From assembly GCF_000764025.1 (NCBI RefSeq), contig NZ_KN234752.1, positions 37,841 to 101,840 on the forward strand: a stretch of DNA of 64,000 bases, written 5' to 3'. The DNA comes from Pseudohaliea rubra DSM 19751. Lineage in GTDB: Bacteria > Pseudomonadota > Gammaproteobacteria > Pseudomonadales > Halieaceae. Positions 47,918-56,788 of the stretch are shown here, piece by piece (position 1 is the stretch's first letter; each line of letters starts with the position of its first letter). A program made the position numbers and the translations under genes. Under the pieces are notes generated by a model. The model searched no databases and was not told where the DNA came from. It saw nothing but the letters and a program-made list of their open reading frames with translations.

Positions 47918-49114
47918 ATGATAAAGACCCCCGTAAAGGCCTGCCTTTCTGTATTGCTTGCGGTTCTCCTGGCCCCTGCCCAGGCAAGCGAGGCGCTGCG
48001 GGCACGGGATCTTGGCATCCCCTTCGACGGCGAGCCCGGCCCCCTTAACGCTATTACCGATGTGACGGGCGTGCTGGTCGGGCACAGCACGCTTATCAAA
48101 GGCACAGGGAAGCGCGTAGTCGGCGAGGGGCCTGTCCGCACCGGTGTGACTGCCGTTCTGCCGCGGGGCAGGGATTTGTCACGCATGGTGGCGGCGGGCC
48201 GTGCCGTCATCAACGGTACAGGAGAAATGACCGGAAGCTGGCTTATCGATGAAACCGGCTACTTCGGCGGACCAGTCATGCTGACAGGCACGACAAGCGT
48301 CGGCATGGTGCACCATGCCACGGCCCGATGGCTGCGCGACCGGCTGCCTCCATCCCAGTGGATCGCCGGGCTCATCCCCGTCGTGACTGAAACCCTCGAC
48401 AGCCACCTCAACGATGTCTGGGGCTTCCACGTCCAGGCAGAACATGTGTTCCATGCCCTCGACAGCGCGCAGGGCGGCACTGTAGCGGAGGGCAATGTCG
48501 GTGGTGGCACCGGCATGATCGCCTTCGCCTTCAAGGGGGGCATCGGTACCGCGTCGCGGCGAGTGCCTATCGGCGAAAGCAGCTATACAGTCGGCGTGCT
48601 GCTCCAGGCCAACCACGGCAAACGCGAGGACTTGCTTATTGCCGGTGTGCCTGTGGGCCGCGAGATAGGCGACCTTATGCCCACGCGGGCGCAGGCCGCA
48701 GCCGACAAGAATTCGCTCGTGATCATCCTGGCCACAGACGCCCCCCTAACGGCCACCCAGCTTCGCCGCCTTGCACGTCGAGCGGCGCTGGGTGTCGGCC
48801 GCGGCGGCAGCATCGGCGGATACATGTCTGGCGAGCTGGCACTTGCCTTCTCCACGGGCAACACCGTCGCTATCGGCCAGCAGCAGCAAACGCTCACGTC
48901 CCCTACCGCCTGGCATGGCGAGGCTCTGAACGGGCTATTCAAGGCGGCCGTGCAGGCCACGGAGGAAGCGCTGGTCAACAGCCTCGTCGCCGCAGAAACC
49001 ATGACCGGCGCCGATGGCCTAACCGTCTTCGAGCTTCCGGAGGCGCGACTGCAATCGGTATTGAAGCGCTACAACCGACTGAGCAGGGCCCCCGCGCGCA
49101 CGCCAGGGAATTGA
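47918..49114 (+). CDS. P1-family D-aminopeptidase/esterase (DmpA-like), exported
   Basis: The product has 398 residues with a signal peptide (VKACLSVLLAVLLAPAQAS). DmpA-type N-terminal nucleophile fold motifs are NAITDVTGVLVGHSTL, GTGMIAFAFKGGIGTASRR, YTVGVLLQANHGKRE and, at N265-S266 (ADKNS, then LVIILATDAPL), the self-cleavage site whose Ser becomes the nucleophile of the beta chain. GVGRGGSIGG follows. DmpA releases N-terminal D- and L-residues (notably D-Ala) from peptides. The ATG at 47918 gives the signal peptide; the upstream frame lies inside the TetR gene. Beta-alanyl aminopeptidase activity is an alternative within this family. Confidence 0.88.
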   Translation: MIKTPVKACLSVLLAVLLAPAQASEALRARDLGIPFDGEPGPLNAITDVTGVLVGHSTLIKGTGKRVVGEGPVRTGVTAVLPRGRDLSRMVAAGRAVINGTGEMTGSWLIDETGYFGGPVMLTGTTSVGMVHHATARWLRDRLPPSQWIAGLIPVVTETLDSHLNDVWGFHVQAEHVFHALDSAQGGTVAEGNVGGGTGMIAFAFKGGIGTASRRVPIGESSYTVGVLLQANHGKREDLLIAGVPVGREIGDLMPTRAQAAADKNSLVIILATDAPLTATQLRRLARRAALGVGRGGSIGGYMSGELALAFSTGNTVAIGQQQQTLTSPTAWHGEALNGLFKAAVQATEEALVNSLVAAETMTGADGLTVFELPEARLQSVLKRYNRLSRAPARTPGN

Positions 49115-49163
49115 ATAGAAAAGTCCGGCCACTCGACAGCCACTTCTGAGAGAGGGTACCACC

Positions 49164-50585
49164 ATGTACAGGCAGCTCGGCATCGTCACCATGCTACTCC
49201 TCGCGCTAGTGACCCCCGGACGGGCCAGCGAGGCGCTCACGGCAACGCAGACGGCAGCCATCGACAAGCTACTCGAAGCTGTCTACGAGGGCGCAAAGCT
49301 GCCGTCGCTGGTAGCCATGATCGACCGGGGCGGCGCAACACTCTATGCCCGCGCCCTGGGTCACGCGAACCTGTCCCACGCAGTGCCCGCGACCGTACAG
49401 ACCGCCTATGCAATCGGCTCCATCAGCAAGACTTTCACGGGCCTGGCGATCGCCCAGCTCGTGCATGCCGGCAGTATCGACCTCGAGGCAACGGTGGCCG
49501 ACTACCTGCCTGACTACAGCGGCCCGGGACGGGTAGCGACCGTGGCTAACCTGCTTACCCACAGCTCGGGTATCCCCAGCTATAACACGGAAATCCCCGG
49601 TGTCCGCGAGGCTCTGAGCAGAAACGCCTATACACGCCAGGAACTCGTAGCGCTTTTCGAAGGTTTGCCGCTGAATTTCGCACCCGGAACCCGCTTCAGC
49701 TATAGCAACTCGGGCTATTACCTCCTTGGCCTAATTATTGAGGCCGTCGCAGGTAAAGACTATTACAGCCACATCGAGGCAGAAATCTTCGAACCGCTGG
49801 AGATGAATCGCAGCTCCGCCGGTGACCTGTCCGTGGTTGTGGAAGACATGGCCCGGGGTTATGACCTGCGCAAGGGAGCCTACGTTCACGCGCCCGTCTG
49901 GCACCAGCTGGTGCCTTTCTCCGCCGGCTCACTGGTATCCACTGCCGCGGACGTTATCGCCTACCGACGCGGCGTCTTTCATTCGCCGGCCATCCCTGAT
50001 CCAGTACGCGAGCAGCTGCTCAGCACTACCAGTCTTGCGGGCGGTGAAGAAAACAACTATAGCCTTGGCGGGCTCGTTCTATCGGAGTTCCATGGCCATA
50101 ACAAAGTCTCACACGCCGGTGACATCTGGGGTTACGCATCGAACCATGCCTACTACCCGGAAGAAGACCTCACCATTGTGCTGCTTGCGAACCGGTCGCT
50201 CAGCAGACCAGCCCCCGCGTCCCTGGAGGCCAAGCTGGCGCGTATTGTCCTGGGCATCCCACAGCCCGAAATCCGGAAGCTCGCCCTTACGCAGCCGGAG
50301 CTGGCGCGCTATGCAGGCGACTTTGACGTTAAACCATTTCTGATCGGCTTCGACAAGCTCGGCTTCCTGGCCGGTGAAAACGGGCAGCTGCTCCTGCGTT
50401 TCGGTGGCACGGAGGCTTCGGCGCCTGCCATACCCCTCCTGGCGCAGGGCGACGGGGTGTTTCGCGCACCCTTCGACGATGAATGGGTTTTCCGCTTCAG
50501 TGAAGAAGAGCCCCGGGCGGCTCGGGTCACGTCGAACTATCGCGACGGCACTATCGCCGCGGTGCGCGTCGACCGTACCCCCTGA
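49164..50585 (+). CDS. Beta-lactamase-fold serine hydrolase (PBP4*/D-aminopeptidase-like), exported
   Basis: The product has 473 residues with a signal peptide (LGIVTMLLLALVTPGRAS). The class C beta-lactamase-like triad is visible: S86-x-x-K89 (AIGSISKTF), the YxN motif in FSYSNSGYYLLG and HAGDIWGY late in the domain. A C-terminal extension (about 380-473) forms a small lipocalin-like barrel, as in D-aminopeptidases and D-Ala-D-Ala peptidases. It hydrolyses amide or ester bonds in the periplasm. The gene follows the DmpA-like gene by 49 bases, and both fit hydrolysis of D-residue peptides. Confidence 0.87.
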   Translation: MYRQLGIVTMLLLALVTPGRASEALTATQTAAIDKLLEAVYEGAKLPSLVAMIDRGGATLYARALGHANLSHAVPATVQTAYAIGSISKTFTGLAIAQLVHAGSIDLEATVADYLPDYSGPGRVATVANLLTHSSGIPSYNTEIPGVREALSRNAYTRQELVALFEGLPLNFAPGTRFSYSNSGYYLLGLIIEAVAGKDYYSHIEAEIFEPLEMNRSSAGDLSVVVEDMARGYDLRKGAYVHAPVWHQLVPFSAGSLVSTAADVIAYRRGVFHSPAIPDPVREQLLSTTSLAGGEENNYSLGGLVLSEFHGHNKVSHAGDIWGYASNHAYYPEEDLTIVLLANRSLSRPAPASLEAKLARIVLGIPQPEIRKLALTQPELARYAGDFDVKPFLIGFDKLGFLAGENGQLLLRFGGTEASAPAIPLLAQGDGVFRAPFDDEWVFRFSEEEPRAARVTSNYRDGTIAAVRVDRTP

Positions 50586-50629
50586 GGGCCCAAAACCGCT
50601 CGCCTCCCATGAAGGCTTCCCATCCCCAA

Positions 50630-51838
50630 TCAAGGCACAGCGGACGCCAGCCGGCTGGCTACTTCCTCAGCCGTGCGCAGGGCCCGGAGGATATTGCCAT
50701 TAGCAAGAGCGGCAAGCTGTTCCTCAGTCCAGCCCCGGCGAAGCAGCTCTGCAAAGAGCTTAGGGTAATCATCCGCCGCGGCGAGCCCGGGCACCATCCA
50801 CTCGGGCTCGCCGAAGAGGTCCGCCCCGATACCGACGTGACTGCGCCCGGCAAGCGTTGCGATGTGCTCAATGTGCTCGGCGACATCGGCGATCGTCGCA
50901 TCAGGCACGGGGTGTGCTTCCGTGTAGGCCTCGAGCGCCTCATCGTACCCTGGCTCCCCCCACTCCACAGCCCCACGGACCGCCTTGAAACGAGCCTCCC
51001 ACTCGGCGAAGCCCGGTGTATTGAAGCTGTTGACAAAGGACACCATGACCACCCCACCATTCAGACGAAGCCGCTCCAGCACCGCATCTGGCACATTGCG
51101 CCGATGTGGCGTCAGGGCGTAGGCATTGGAGTGCGAAAAAATTACCGGCGCCTCGCTCACGTCGAGCGCAGCATTCATGACCGCCGGCGAGACATGGGAG
51201 AGGTCCACGAGCATGCCAAGGCGATTCATCTCGCGGACAACCTCCCGGCCGAAGTCCGTCAGGCCCCCGTGCTCATCCTGTCCGGCAGCATCCGCCCAGT
51301 CCACACTCTGGGAGTGTGTAAGGGTCATGTAACGTACTCCGAGATCGTAGTAGGCGCGAAGCGCGCCAAGGGAATTCTCGATCGCCTGCCCCCCTTCGAT
51401 CCCGTAAAGCGATGCGATCCTGCCCTCGGCCATCGCCGCCTCAACCTCGTCAGCGGTGCCAGTGTAGGCGAAGACTTCCGGGTACTTCGCAACGATACCC
51501 CGCGCGATGGCAAGCTGCTCGAGCTGGGTTTTCGCGTAGCCCTCCTCACCCATGGCCGCAGTACCGGGGATAAAAACGGACCAGAACTGCCCGCCGACAC
51601 CACCGGCCCGCAGCCGCGGGATATCCGTATCGCCAGGGACGTCTCCGAAAAGATCCCAGCCCGCCACGTCCCCGCCATGTTCACGGATTACCCAGGGCAG
51701 ATCATTGTGCCCGTCTATGATCGGGTGCGCCTCGAGCAGTGCGCGGGCGCGCTCCAGAGCGTCGTCGGCGCGAAGCAGGGGGGCTGCGCTGAGCACGAGC
51801 GTGCAGCTTGCGAGCTGCAACCATGTCGCTATGTTCAT
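50630..51838 (-). CDS. Membrane (renal-type) dipeptidase, M19 family, exported
   Basis: The product has 402 residues with a signal peptide (TWLQLASCTLVLSAAPLLRA). Zinc ligands H-x-D are in HPIIDGHNDLPWVI, the bridging Glu in ASLYGIEGGQAIENS, and His residues in LVDLSHVSPAV and VIFSHSNAYAL. Renal dipeptidases cleave dipeptides with either L- or D-residues at the C-terminus, which suits the D-amino-acid context. It is transcribed on the minus strand, divergent from the N-acyl-D-amino-acid deacylase gene across a 139-base promoter region. Confidence 0.92.
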   Translation of the reverse strand: MNIATWLQLASCTLVLSAAPLLRADDALERARALLEAHPIIDGHNDLPWVIREHGGDVAGWDLFGDVPGDTDIPRLRAGGVGGQFWSVFIPGTAAMGEEGYAKTQLEQLAIARGIVAKYPEVFAYTGTADEVEAAMAEGRIASLYGIEGGQAIENSLGALRAYYDLGVRYMTLTHSQSVDWADAAGQDEHGGLTDFGREVVREMNRLGMLVDLSHVSPAVMNAALDVSEAPVIFSHSNAYALTPHRRNVPDAVLERLRLNGGVVMVSFVNSFNTPGFAEWEARFKAVRGAVEWGEPGYDEALEAYTEAHPVPDATIADVAEHIEHIATLAGRSHVGIGADLFGEPEWMVPGLAAADDYPKLFAELLRRGWTEEQLAALANGNILRALRTAEEVASRLASAVP

Positions 51839-51977
51839 GGGCGGGATTTCCTCTGCCTTACTTTGTTCGGTTCAACACATGCCGAGCTTGCGACCCTAGT
51901 CTCCGCATCCCGGAAAGCCTTGGCAAGGCCCCTCGGCGCAGGCGGGGAAAGGCGCGTCAAACCACGGAGAACAAACC

Positions 51978-53705
51978 ATGATCAAAGCCTTCTTTACCCG
52001 GCCGCTCGCCGCGACAACCCTGGCCCTTTGCGTCCTCGTCGTCCAGGCGCAGGCAGAGGAGATGGCGTTTGACGTGCTGATCCTCGGCGGCACGGTCGTC
52101 GATGGCAGCGGCGGTGCCGCACGACAGGCTGACCTGGGCATCAAGAACGGCCGCATCGCCGCAATCGGAGACCTTGGCGCTGCGCTCGCAGAGCATCGTA
52201 TAGCAGCGGAAGGTCAGGTTGTGGCTCCCGGGTTCATCGATGTACACAGTCACGCAGACCGGGCCTTCGCCGATGCGGACGCGGCCGCGATGGAAGGCTT
52301 CCTTCGCCAGGGCGTCACCACAGCGGTGTTCGGAGTTGACGGCTTCATGGGACTCGATGAACTGAAGGAAAAAGCCACGCTCGCGGCCCAGGGTCGCTCC
52401 GGTCTCAATTTCCTTTCCTATATCGGCCATAACGCGGTTCGCAACGGCGTCATGGGAAAGGAACAACGAGCACCCACAGCAGAAGAGCTCGCGGCCATGG
52501 AAGCGGTCGTCCGTGAAGCCATGGAGTTCGGTGCCGTAGGCCTGTCGACAGGGCTTATGTATCTGCCGGGCCGCTACGCAGACAAGCATGAGTTGATCGC
52601 TCTGGCGAGCGTCACTGCGCCCTATGGCGGCCGCTACGATTCACACGTGCGCGATCCTGCCAATGCGCTGATCACCTCCCATCGCGAATGCCTGGAGGTG
52701 GGTGCCGCCGCAGGCATTCACGCGCACCCGGCGCATATGAAGGCGGTAGGCGGGAAGAATTTCGGAAAAGGGGATGCCCTCGTGGAGCTCGTAAACCATT
52801 ATCTGGCACAGGGCCAGGAGGTTTCCGTAGACCTCTACCCCTACGACGGCGCCGCCACCTCGCCGGTCGTCAACCTGCTCTACCCCGGTGGTGACGCTGC
52901 CGGGGAAGCCCTGATGGCGCGGATCGAGCCTCTGCTCTCCGGAAAGAGCATCCCGGAAGAGAGCATCGAGGCGCTGCTGACCGACCTGCGCGCGTACTGG
53001 CGCAGGAGCGCCGGCATTACGGAGGTTCTTGCCTCGGCAAGAGCCAGAACCGAGGACCCGCCGGCAGGGATGTTCAGCTGGATCGATACCGTCGGCTATG
53101 AATCGTTGCGCATTGTTGTCAGCGCCAAACCGGCGTACGAGGGTCGGCTTGTCACCGAGGTCGCTGCAGAGCTCGACGTGTCGCCCTTCGAGTTCCTTCG
53201 CCGCATCATCGTAGCCGAAGGGAGCAGCGCCATGGTCACCCTGGGCGCGATCCAGGAGAGTGATGTCCGTCGCGTTCTTACCCAGCCCTGGGCCATGGTC
53301 GCTTCCGACGGAGAAGAGCTCAGTCCATCGCACCCGCGCGGTCGCGGAACCTTTGCCAGGCTTCTGGGGCGCTACGTACGAGAGTGGCAGGTGCTCTCTC
53401 TCGAGGAGGCGATACACAAGATAACGGGGCTGCCGGCAAGCTACCTCGGCCTGCCGGAGCGCGGCATCCTCCGCGAAGGGGCGGTCGCCGACGTCGTGGT
53501 CTTCGACCCGGATCAGATCATCGATCGGGCCACCTGGGCCGAGCCCTGGCACCACGCCGCCGGTGTGAGCCATGTCCTTATCGGTGGACGCGCGGCGCTG
53601 ACCGACGGACGCCTGCAGCGTGACCGCCTGGGACGCTACCTGCGCTTTCGTGGCGCGGAAGGCTCTACAGAACCTACCGCGACAGTACTACGCAAGGCAC
53701 CATGA
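51978..53705 (+). CDS. N-acyl-D-amino-acid deacylase, exported
   Basis: The product has 575 residues with a signal peptide (ATTLALCVLVVQAQA). It is an amidohydrolase of the D-aminoacylase type: FDVLILGGTVVDGSGG, the metal motif GFIDVHSHADRAF, GAVGLSTGLMYLPGRYAD, GIHAHPAHMKAVG, the catalytic Asp in AMVASDGEELSPSHPRGRGTFARLL, and ITGLPASYLGLPERGILREGAVADVVVFDP. D-aminoacylases remove acyl groups from N-acyl-D-amino acids (Met, Glu, Asp and others). Its stop overlaps the transporter ATG (ATGA), so product and uptake are linked. Confidence 0.9.
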   Translation: MIKAFFTRPLAATTLALCVLVVQAQAEEMAFDVLILGGTVVDGSGGAARQADLGIKNGRIAAIGDLGAALAEHRIAAEGQVVAPGFIDVHSHADRAFADADAAAMEGFLRQGVTTAVFGVDGFMGLDELKEKATLAAQGRSGLNFLSYIGHNAVRNGVMGKEQRAPTAEELAAMEAVVREAMEFGAVGLSTGLMYLPGRYADKHELIALASVTAPYGGRYDSHVRDPANALITSHRECLEVGAAAGIHAHPAHMKAVGGKNFGKGDALVELVNHYLAQGQEVSVDLYPYDGAATSPVVNLLYPGGDAAGEALMARIEPLLSGKSIPEESIEALLTDLRAYWRRSAGITEVLASARARTEDPPAGMFSWIDTVGYESLRIVVSAKPAYEGRLVTEVAAELDVSPFEFLRRIIVAEGSSAMVTLGAIQESDVRRVLTQPWAMVASDGEELSPSHPRGRGTFARLLGRYVREWQVLSLEEAIHKITGLPASYLGLPERGILREGAVADVVVFDPDQIIDRATWAEPWHHAAGVSHVLIGGRAALTDGRLQRDRLGRYLRFRGAEGSTEPTATVLRKAP

Positions 53706-54778
53706 ACTGGCGCACCTACCTGCTGCCGGGGCTTGTCTTCCAATCCGTGATCATTGGTGGAGGCTACGCCACCGGGCGGGAAATCGTGGAATTCTTTCTG
53801 CCCGCAGGCCCGTGGGGCGGACTCCTGGGGCTGCTCACCGCCGGAGGGGCCTTCGCAGTGATCATGAGCACTGCCTATGAATTTGCACGCGCCACCGGCG
53901 CCCACGACTACCGCACCTTCACGCGGGCGCTCCTTGGTCGAGCCTGGCCTCTGTACGAGATAGCCTACCTAGCGCTGGTCATCCTCATTCTCGCCGTAAT
54001 CGGATCGGCCGCCGGCGGGCTGGCGAGCAACGCTCTGGCCTTGCCCCCGTGGACCGGCACTCTGGGCATGATGGCCCTGGTCGGCGCGCTCACTTTTCTT
54101 GGCTCATCGGCGATCGGCAACGCCCTCGCGGGTTGGTCCGTGCTGCTGTATGTCGTCTACCTGCTGCTGTTCACCTTTACCTTTCTCCAGCACGCCGGGA
54201 CGATAGAAGCCACATTGAATCACTCCCCGGTCCGCGAGGGCTGGGCCGTCGCCGGCGTACGCTACGCAGCCTACAACGCAAGCATCCCGGCCGTGCTGTT
54301 CTGCATGACCCTGATCAAGACGCGTCGCCAGGCCATTGGAGCGGGCCTGATGACAGGAGTCATTGCCGTGGTCCCCGCCCTTCTGTTCTACCTCGTCATG
54401 CTGGCGCATTACCCGGCAATCGCGGCAGAGCCCGTACCAGCCTTCTTTTTAATGGCTCAGCTGAACATCCCATGGCTGGAGACACTCTTCCAGCTCGTGG
54501 TCTTCGGCACTTTCGTTGAGACCGGAACCGGCGTGCTGCACGCGATCAACGAACGCATTGACGTGCAGGCGCGCGAGCGCGGTCATGCGCTGCCACGCTG
54601 GGCGAGACCCGCGGTCGCCGGTGGCCTTTTGCTTTTGTCCATTTACGGCGCGACGAGCTTCGGTATAGTTAGCCTGATCGCCCGCGGTTACGGCCTGTTG
54701 AGCTGGGTGTTCATCGCGGTGCTCATCTTTCCGCTCATGACGCTCGGCATCTTGCGCATCCTGCGCGAGCGTGACTAA
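53702..54778 (+). CDS. YkvI-family membrane transporter
   Basis: The product has 358 residues and about ten helices. It starts MNWRTYLLPGLVFQSVIIGGGYATGREIVEFF, the family's characteristic unwound first helix GGGYATGRE, as in the LeuT/NSS-like fold. YkvI members are uncharacterised secondary transporters. Translational coupling to the D-aminoacylase and the following DgcN/DgcA pair suggests it brings the released D-amino acid, perhaps D-glutamate, into the cytoplasm. No other transporter is in the operon. Confidence 0.8.
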   Translation: MNWRTYLLPGLVFQSVIIGGGYATGREIVEFFLPAGPWGGLLGLLTAGGAFAVIMSTAYEFARATGAHDYRTFTRALLGRAWPLYEIAYLALVILILAVIGSAAGGLASNALALPPWTGTLGMMALVGALTFLGSSAIGNALAGWSVLLYVVYLLLFTFTFLQHAGTIEATLNHSPVREGWAVAGVRYAAYNASIPAVLFCMTLIKTRRQAIGAGLMTGVIAVVPALLFYLVMLAHYPAIAAEPVPAFFLMAQLNIPWLETLFQLVVFGTFVETGTGVLHAINERIDVQARERGHALPRWARPAVAGGLLLLSIYGATSFGIVSLIARGYGLLSWVFIAVLIFPLMTLGILRILRERD

Positions 54779-54787
54779 GGAAGGTCA

Positions 54788-55792
54788 ATGCAACGCATCG
54801 AATTGAAAGCTCCCTACCTGGTATTCGTCGGCGACGAGACCAGGCTTACCTATGCCAAGACGGGGCGCGGCATCGTCGACTGGCGGCGCGAGCTCTGCGC
54901 CGGACAGCTCCGGCTCACGGCCGGGGCCTGTGACCTGGGCCTGCCGGAGATGTCCGTCTCCGAGGCAGCCGCCGCCGGCATCGGCTCCCTGGTCATCGGC
55001 ACCGCGCTGGTGGGCGGCAGTATCCCCCCGGCGTGGGTTGCCACCCTGGCCGAAGCTGCGCGGGCTGGCATCGATATCGTTGCAGGGCTTCACACACGGC
55101 TGGCATCCATCCCCGAACTAGTCGCGGCCGCCGGGGAAAGCGGCGCCCGGCTCGTGGACGTGCGCATCCCACCGGCCAACCTGCCCGTGGGCACGGGAAA
55201 GAAGCGGTCCGGCAAGCGCCTGCTCACCGTCGGCACGGACTGCGCCCTCGGCAAGAAGTACACGGCGCTGCAGCTGGAAAAGGACCTGCGGGCGGCCGGC
55301 GTGGCAGCGGATTTTCGTGCCTCGGGCCAGACCGGCATCATGATCGCCGGCGAGGGCATACCCATCGACTGCGTGGTCGCCGACTTCATCTCCGGCGCCG
55401 CAGAAATCCTGTCGCCGGATAACGACCCGGACCACTGGGACGTGATCGAGGGTCAGGGCAGCATCTTTCACCCGGGTTACGCGGCCGTCAGCCACGGCCT
55501 GCTCATCGGCTCCCAACCGGACGCCTTCGTGGTCTGCCATGCGGCGGGACGAACGCATATCGAGGGCTGGCCCCATATGCCCTTGCCGAGTATCGGTGAA
55601 GTGCTTGAGCGCACGGTACAGATCGGCGCGCTCACCAACCCGGCGCTACGCTGTGCAGGCATCAGCGTGAACACCGCCGCTGTGCCCGAGACCGAGCGCC
55701 GCGACTATCTCACGCGTCTCGGGGAACGCTACGGTCTGCCGGCGGTCGACCCGCTGCTGACCGGCACCGCAGCCATTCTCGACAACCTCTGA
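54788..55792 (+). CDS. dgcN: DUF1611 N-acetyltransferase, DgcN-like
   Basis: The product has 334 residues of the DUF1611 family, with the P-loop-like GTDCALGKKYT at 149-159 (LLTVGTDCALGKK), GQTGIMIAGEGIP and HPGYAAVSHGLLIGSQPDAFVVCH. DgcN has been described in marine bacteria as a D-glutamate N-acetyltransferase that works with the racemase DgcA to turn D-Glu into N-acetyl-L-Glu. Here DUF1611 is 9 bases after the transporter gene and 17 before a dipeptide-epimerase-family gene, which is the DgcN-DgcA arrangement. The gene name is given on family plus neighbour; activity is inferred. Confidence 0.8.
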   Translation: MQRIELKAPYLVFVGDETRLTYAKTGRGIVDWRRELCAGQLRLTAGACDLGLPEMSVSEAAAAGIGSLVIGTALVGGSIPPAWVATLAEAARAGIDIVAGLHTRLASIPELVAAAGESGARLVDVRIPPANLPVGTGKKRSGKRLLTVGTDCALGKKYTALQLEKDLRAAGVAADFRASGQTGIMIAGEGIPIDCVVADFISGAAEILSPDNDPDHWDVIEGQGSIFHPGYAAVSHGLLIGSQPDAFVVCHAAGRTHIEGWPHMPLPSIGEVLERTVQIGALTNPALRCAGISVNTAAVPETERRDYLTRLGERYGLPAVDPLLTGTAAILDNL

Positions 55793-55809
55793 CACCGCCC
55801 GGAACCCGC

Positions 55810-56784
55810 ATGGACCTCCACGTCGACATCGTTTCCTTTCCGCTGGAAAAACCCTTCGCGATTACCGGCCACGTCTTCGAGGCCACGGACACCGTGCGGG
55901 TCACCCTCAGCCACCGGGGTGTGGCAGGCCGCGGCGAAGCGGTCGGCGCGTATTACCTCGGGGAGACGGCCGAGAGCATGGCCGGACAGCTCGAGGCCGT
56001 GGCCGGGGACCTGCAGGAGCTCGACGGGGCGGCCATCCAGGCCCTGCTGCCGCCGGGCGGCGCCCGCAACGCGCTGGATTGCGCCTGGTGGGACTACCGC
56101 GCTAAGACCGCGGGCCGGTCCATCTGGGAACTGCTCGAACTGACCCCCGGGGAACTCACCACGGTCTACACCATTGGCATCGCGGAGCCTGCCGTCATGG
56201 CCGAGCGCGCCGCGGCCGCCGGTCGCTTTCCCCACCTGAAGCTCAAGCTGGACGCCGACCGGCCCCTTGAGCGGCTGGAAGCGGTGCGCAAGGCACGCCC
56301 TGATGCTGCCCTGGTCATCGACGTGAACCAGGGCTGGACCTTCGATGAGCTGCAGGGGTACCTGCCGCACTGCGAGCGCCTGGGCATCGCCATGATCGAG
56401 CAGCCGCTGGCCCGGGGCGCGGACGAGGCCCTCGAAGGCTTTCGATCGCCCGTACCCCTCGGCGCCGACGAGTCCTGCCTGCACCTCGGGGAATTCGCCG
56501 CCGCAGCGAGCCGCTACGACGTGCTCAACATCAAGCTCGACAAGTGTGGCGGGCTGACGGAAGGGCTGGCGCTGGTGGCGGCTGCGCAGCGCGCTGGCAT
56601 GGACCTGATGGTCGGCAACATGACCGGCACATCGCTCTCCATGGCGCCCAGTTATGTCATCGGCCAGTACTGTCGCTTCGTGGATATTGACGGGCCGTTG
56701 CTCCTGGCCGGCGACGTCGAGCACGCCCTCGCTTACCGGGATGGCGGGCTGGTCGGCCTGCCGACGCCGGCGCTCTGGGGCTGA
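55810..56784 (+). CDS. dgcA: Enolase-superfamily N-acetyl-D-glutamate racemase/dipeptide epimerase, DgcA-like
   Basis: The product has 324 residues of the muconate-lactonising subgroup. The acid/base lysines lie in LKLKL (K144, K146) and the NIKLDK segment (K242/K245). The metal ligands are D171 (VIDVNQGW), E197 (IEQPL) and D220 (GADESCL). The C-terminal MVGNMTGTSLSMAP and FVDIDGPLLLAGD are typical of L-Ala-D/L-Glu epimerases. Next to the DUF1611 gene it is best read as DgcA, racemising N-acetyl-D-Glu to the L form; dipeptide epimerisation of peptidoglycan-derived L-Ala-D-Glu is the alternative and would also suit this locus. Confidence 0.83.
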   Translation: MDLHVDIVSFPLEKPFAITGHVFEATDTVRVTLSHRGVAGRGEAVGAYYLGETAESMAGQLEAVAGDLQELDGAAIQALLPPGGARNALDCAWWDYRAKTAGRSIWELLELTPGELTTVYTIGIAEPAVMAERAAAAGRFPHLKLKLDADRPLERLEAVRKARPDAALVIDVNQGWTFDELQGYLPHCERLGIAMIEQPLARGADEALEGFRSPVPLGADESCLHLGEFAAAASRYDVLNIKLDKCGGLTEGLALVAAAQRAGMDLMVGNMTGTSLSMAPSYVIGQYCRFVDIDGPLLLAGDVEHALAYRDGGLVGLPTPALWG

Positions 56785-56788
56785 CGAG

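Noticed and set aside
50609..52072. 487-codon plus-strand frame opposite the membrane dipeptidase
   Set aside because: It is an antisense shadow that also runs into the start of the real deacylase gene in another frame.
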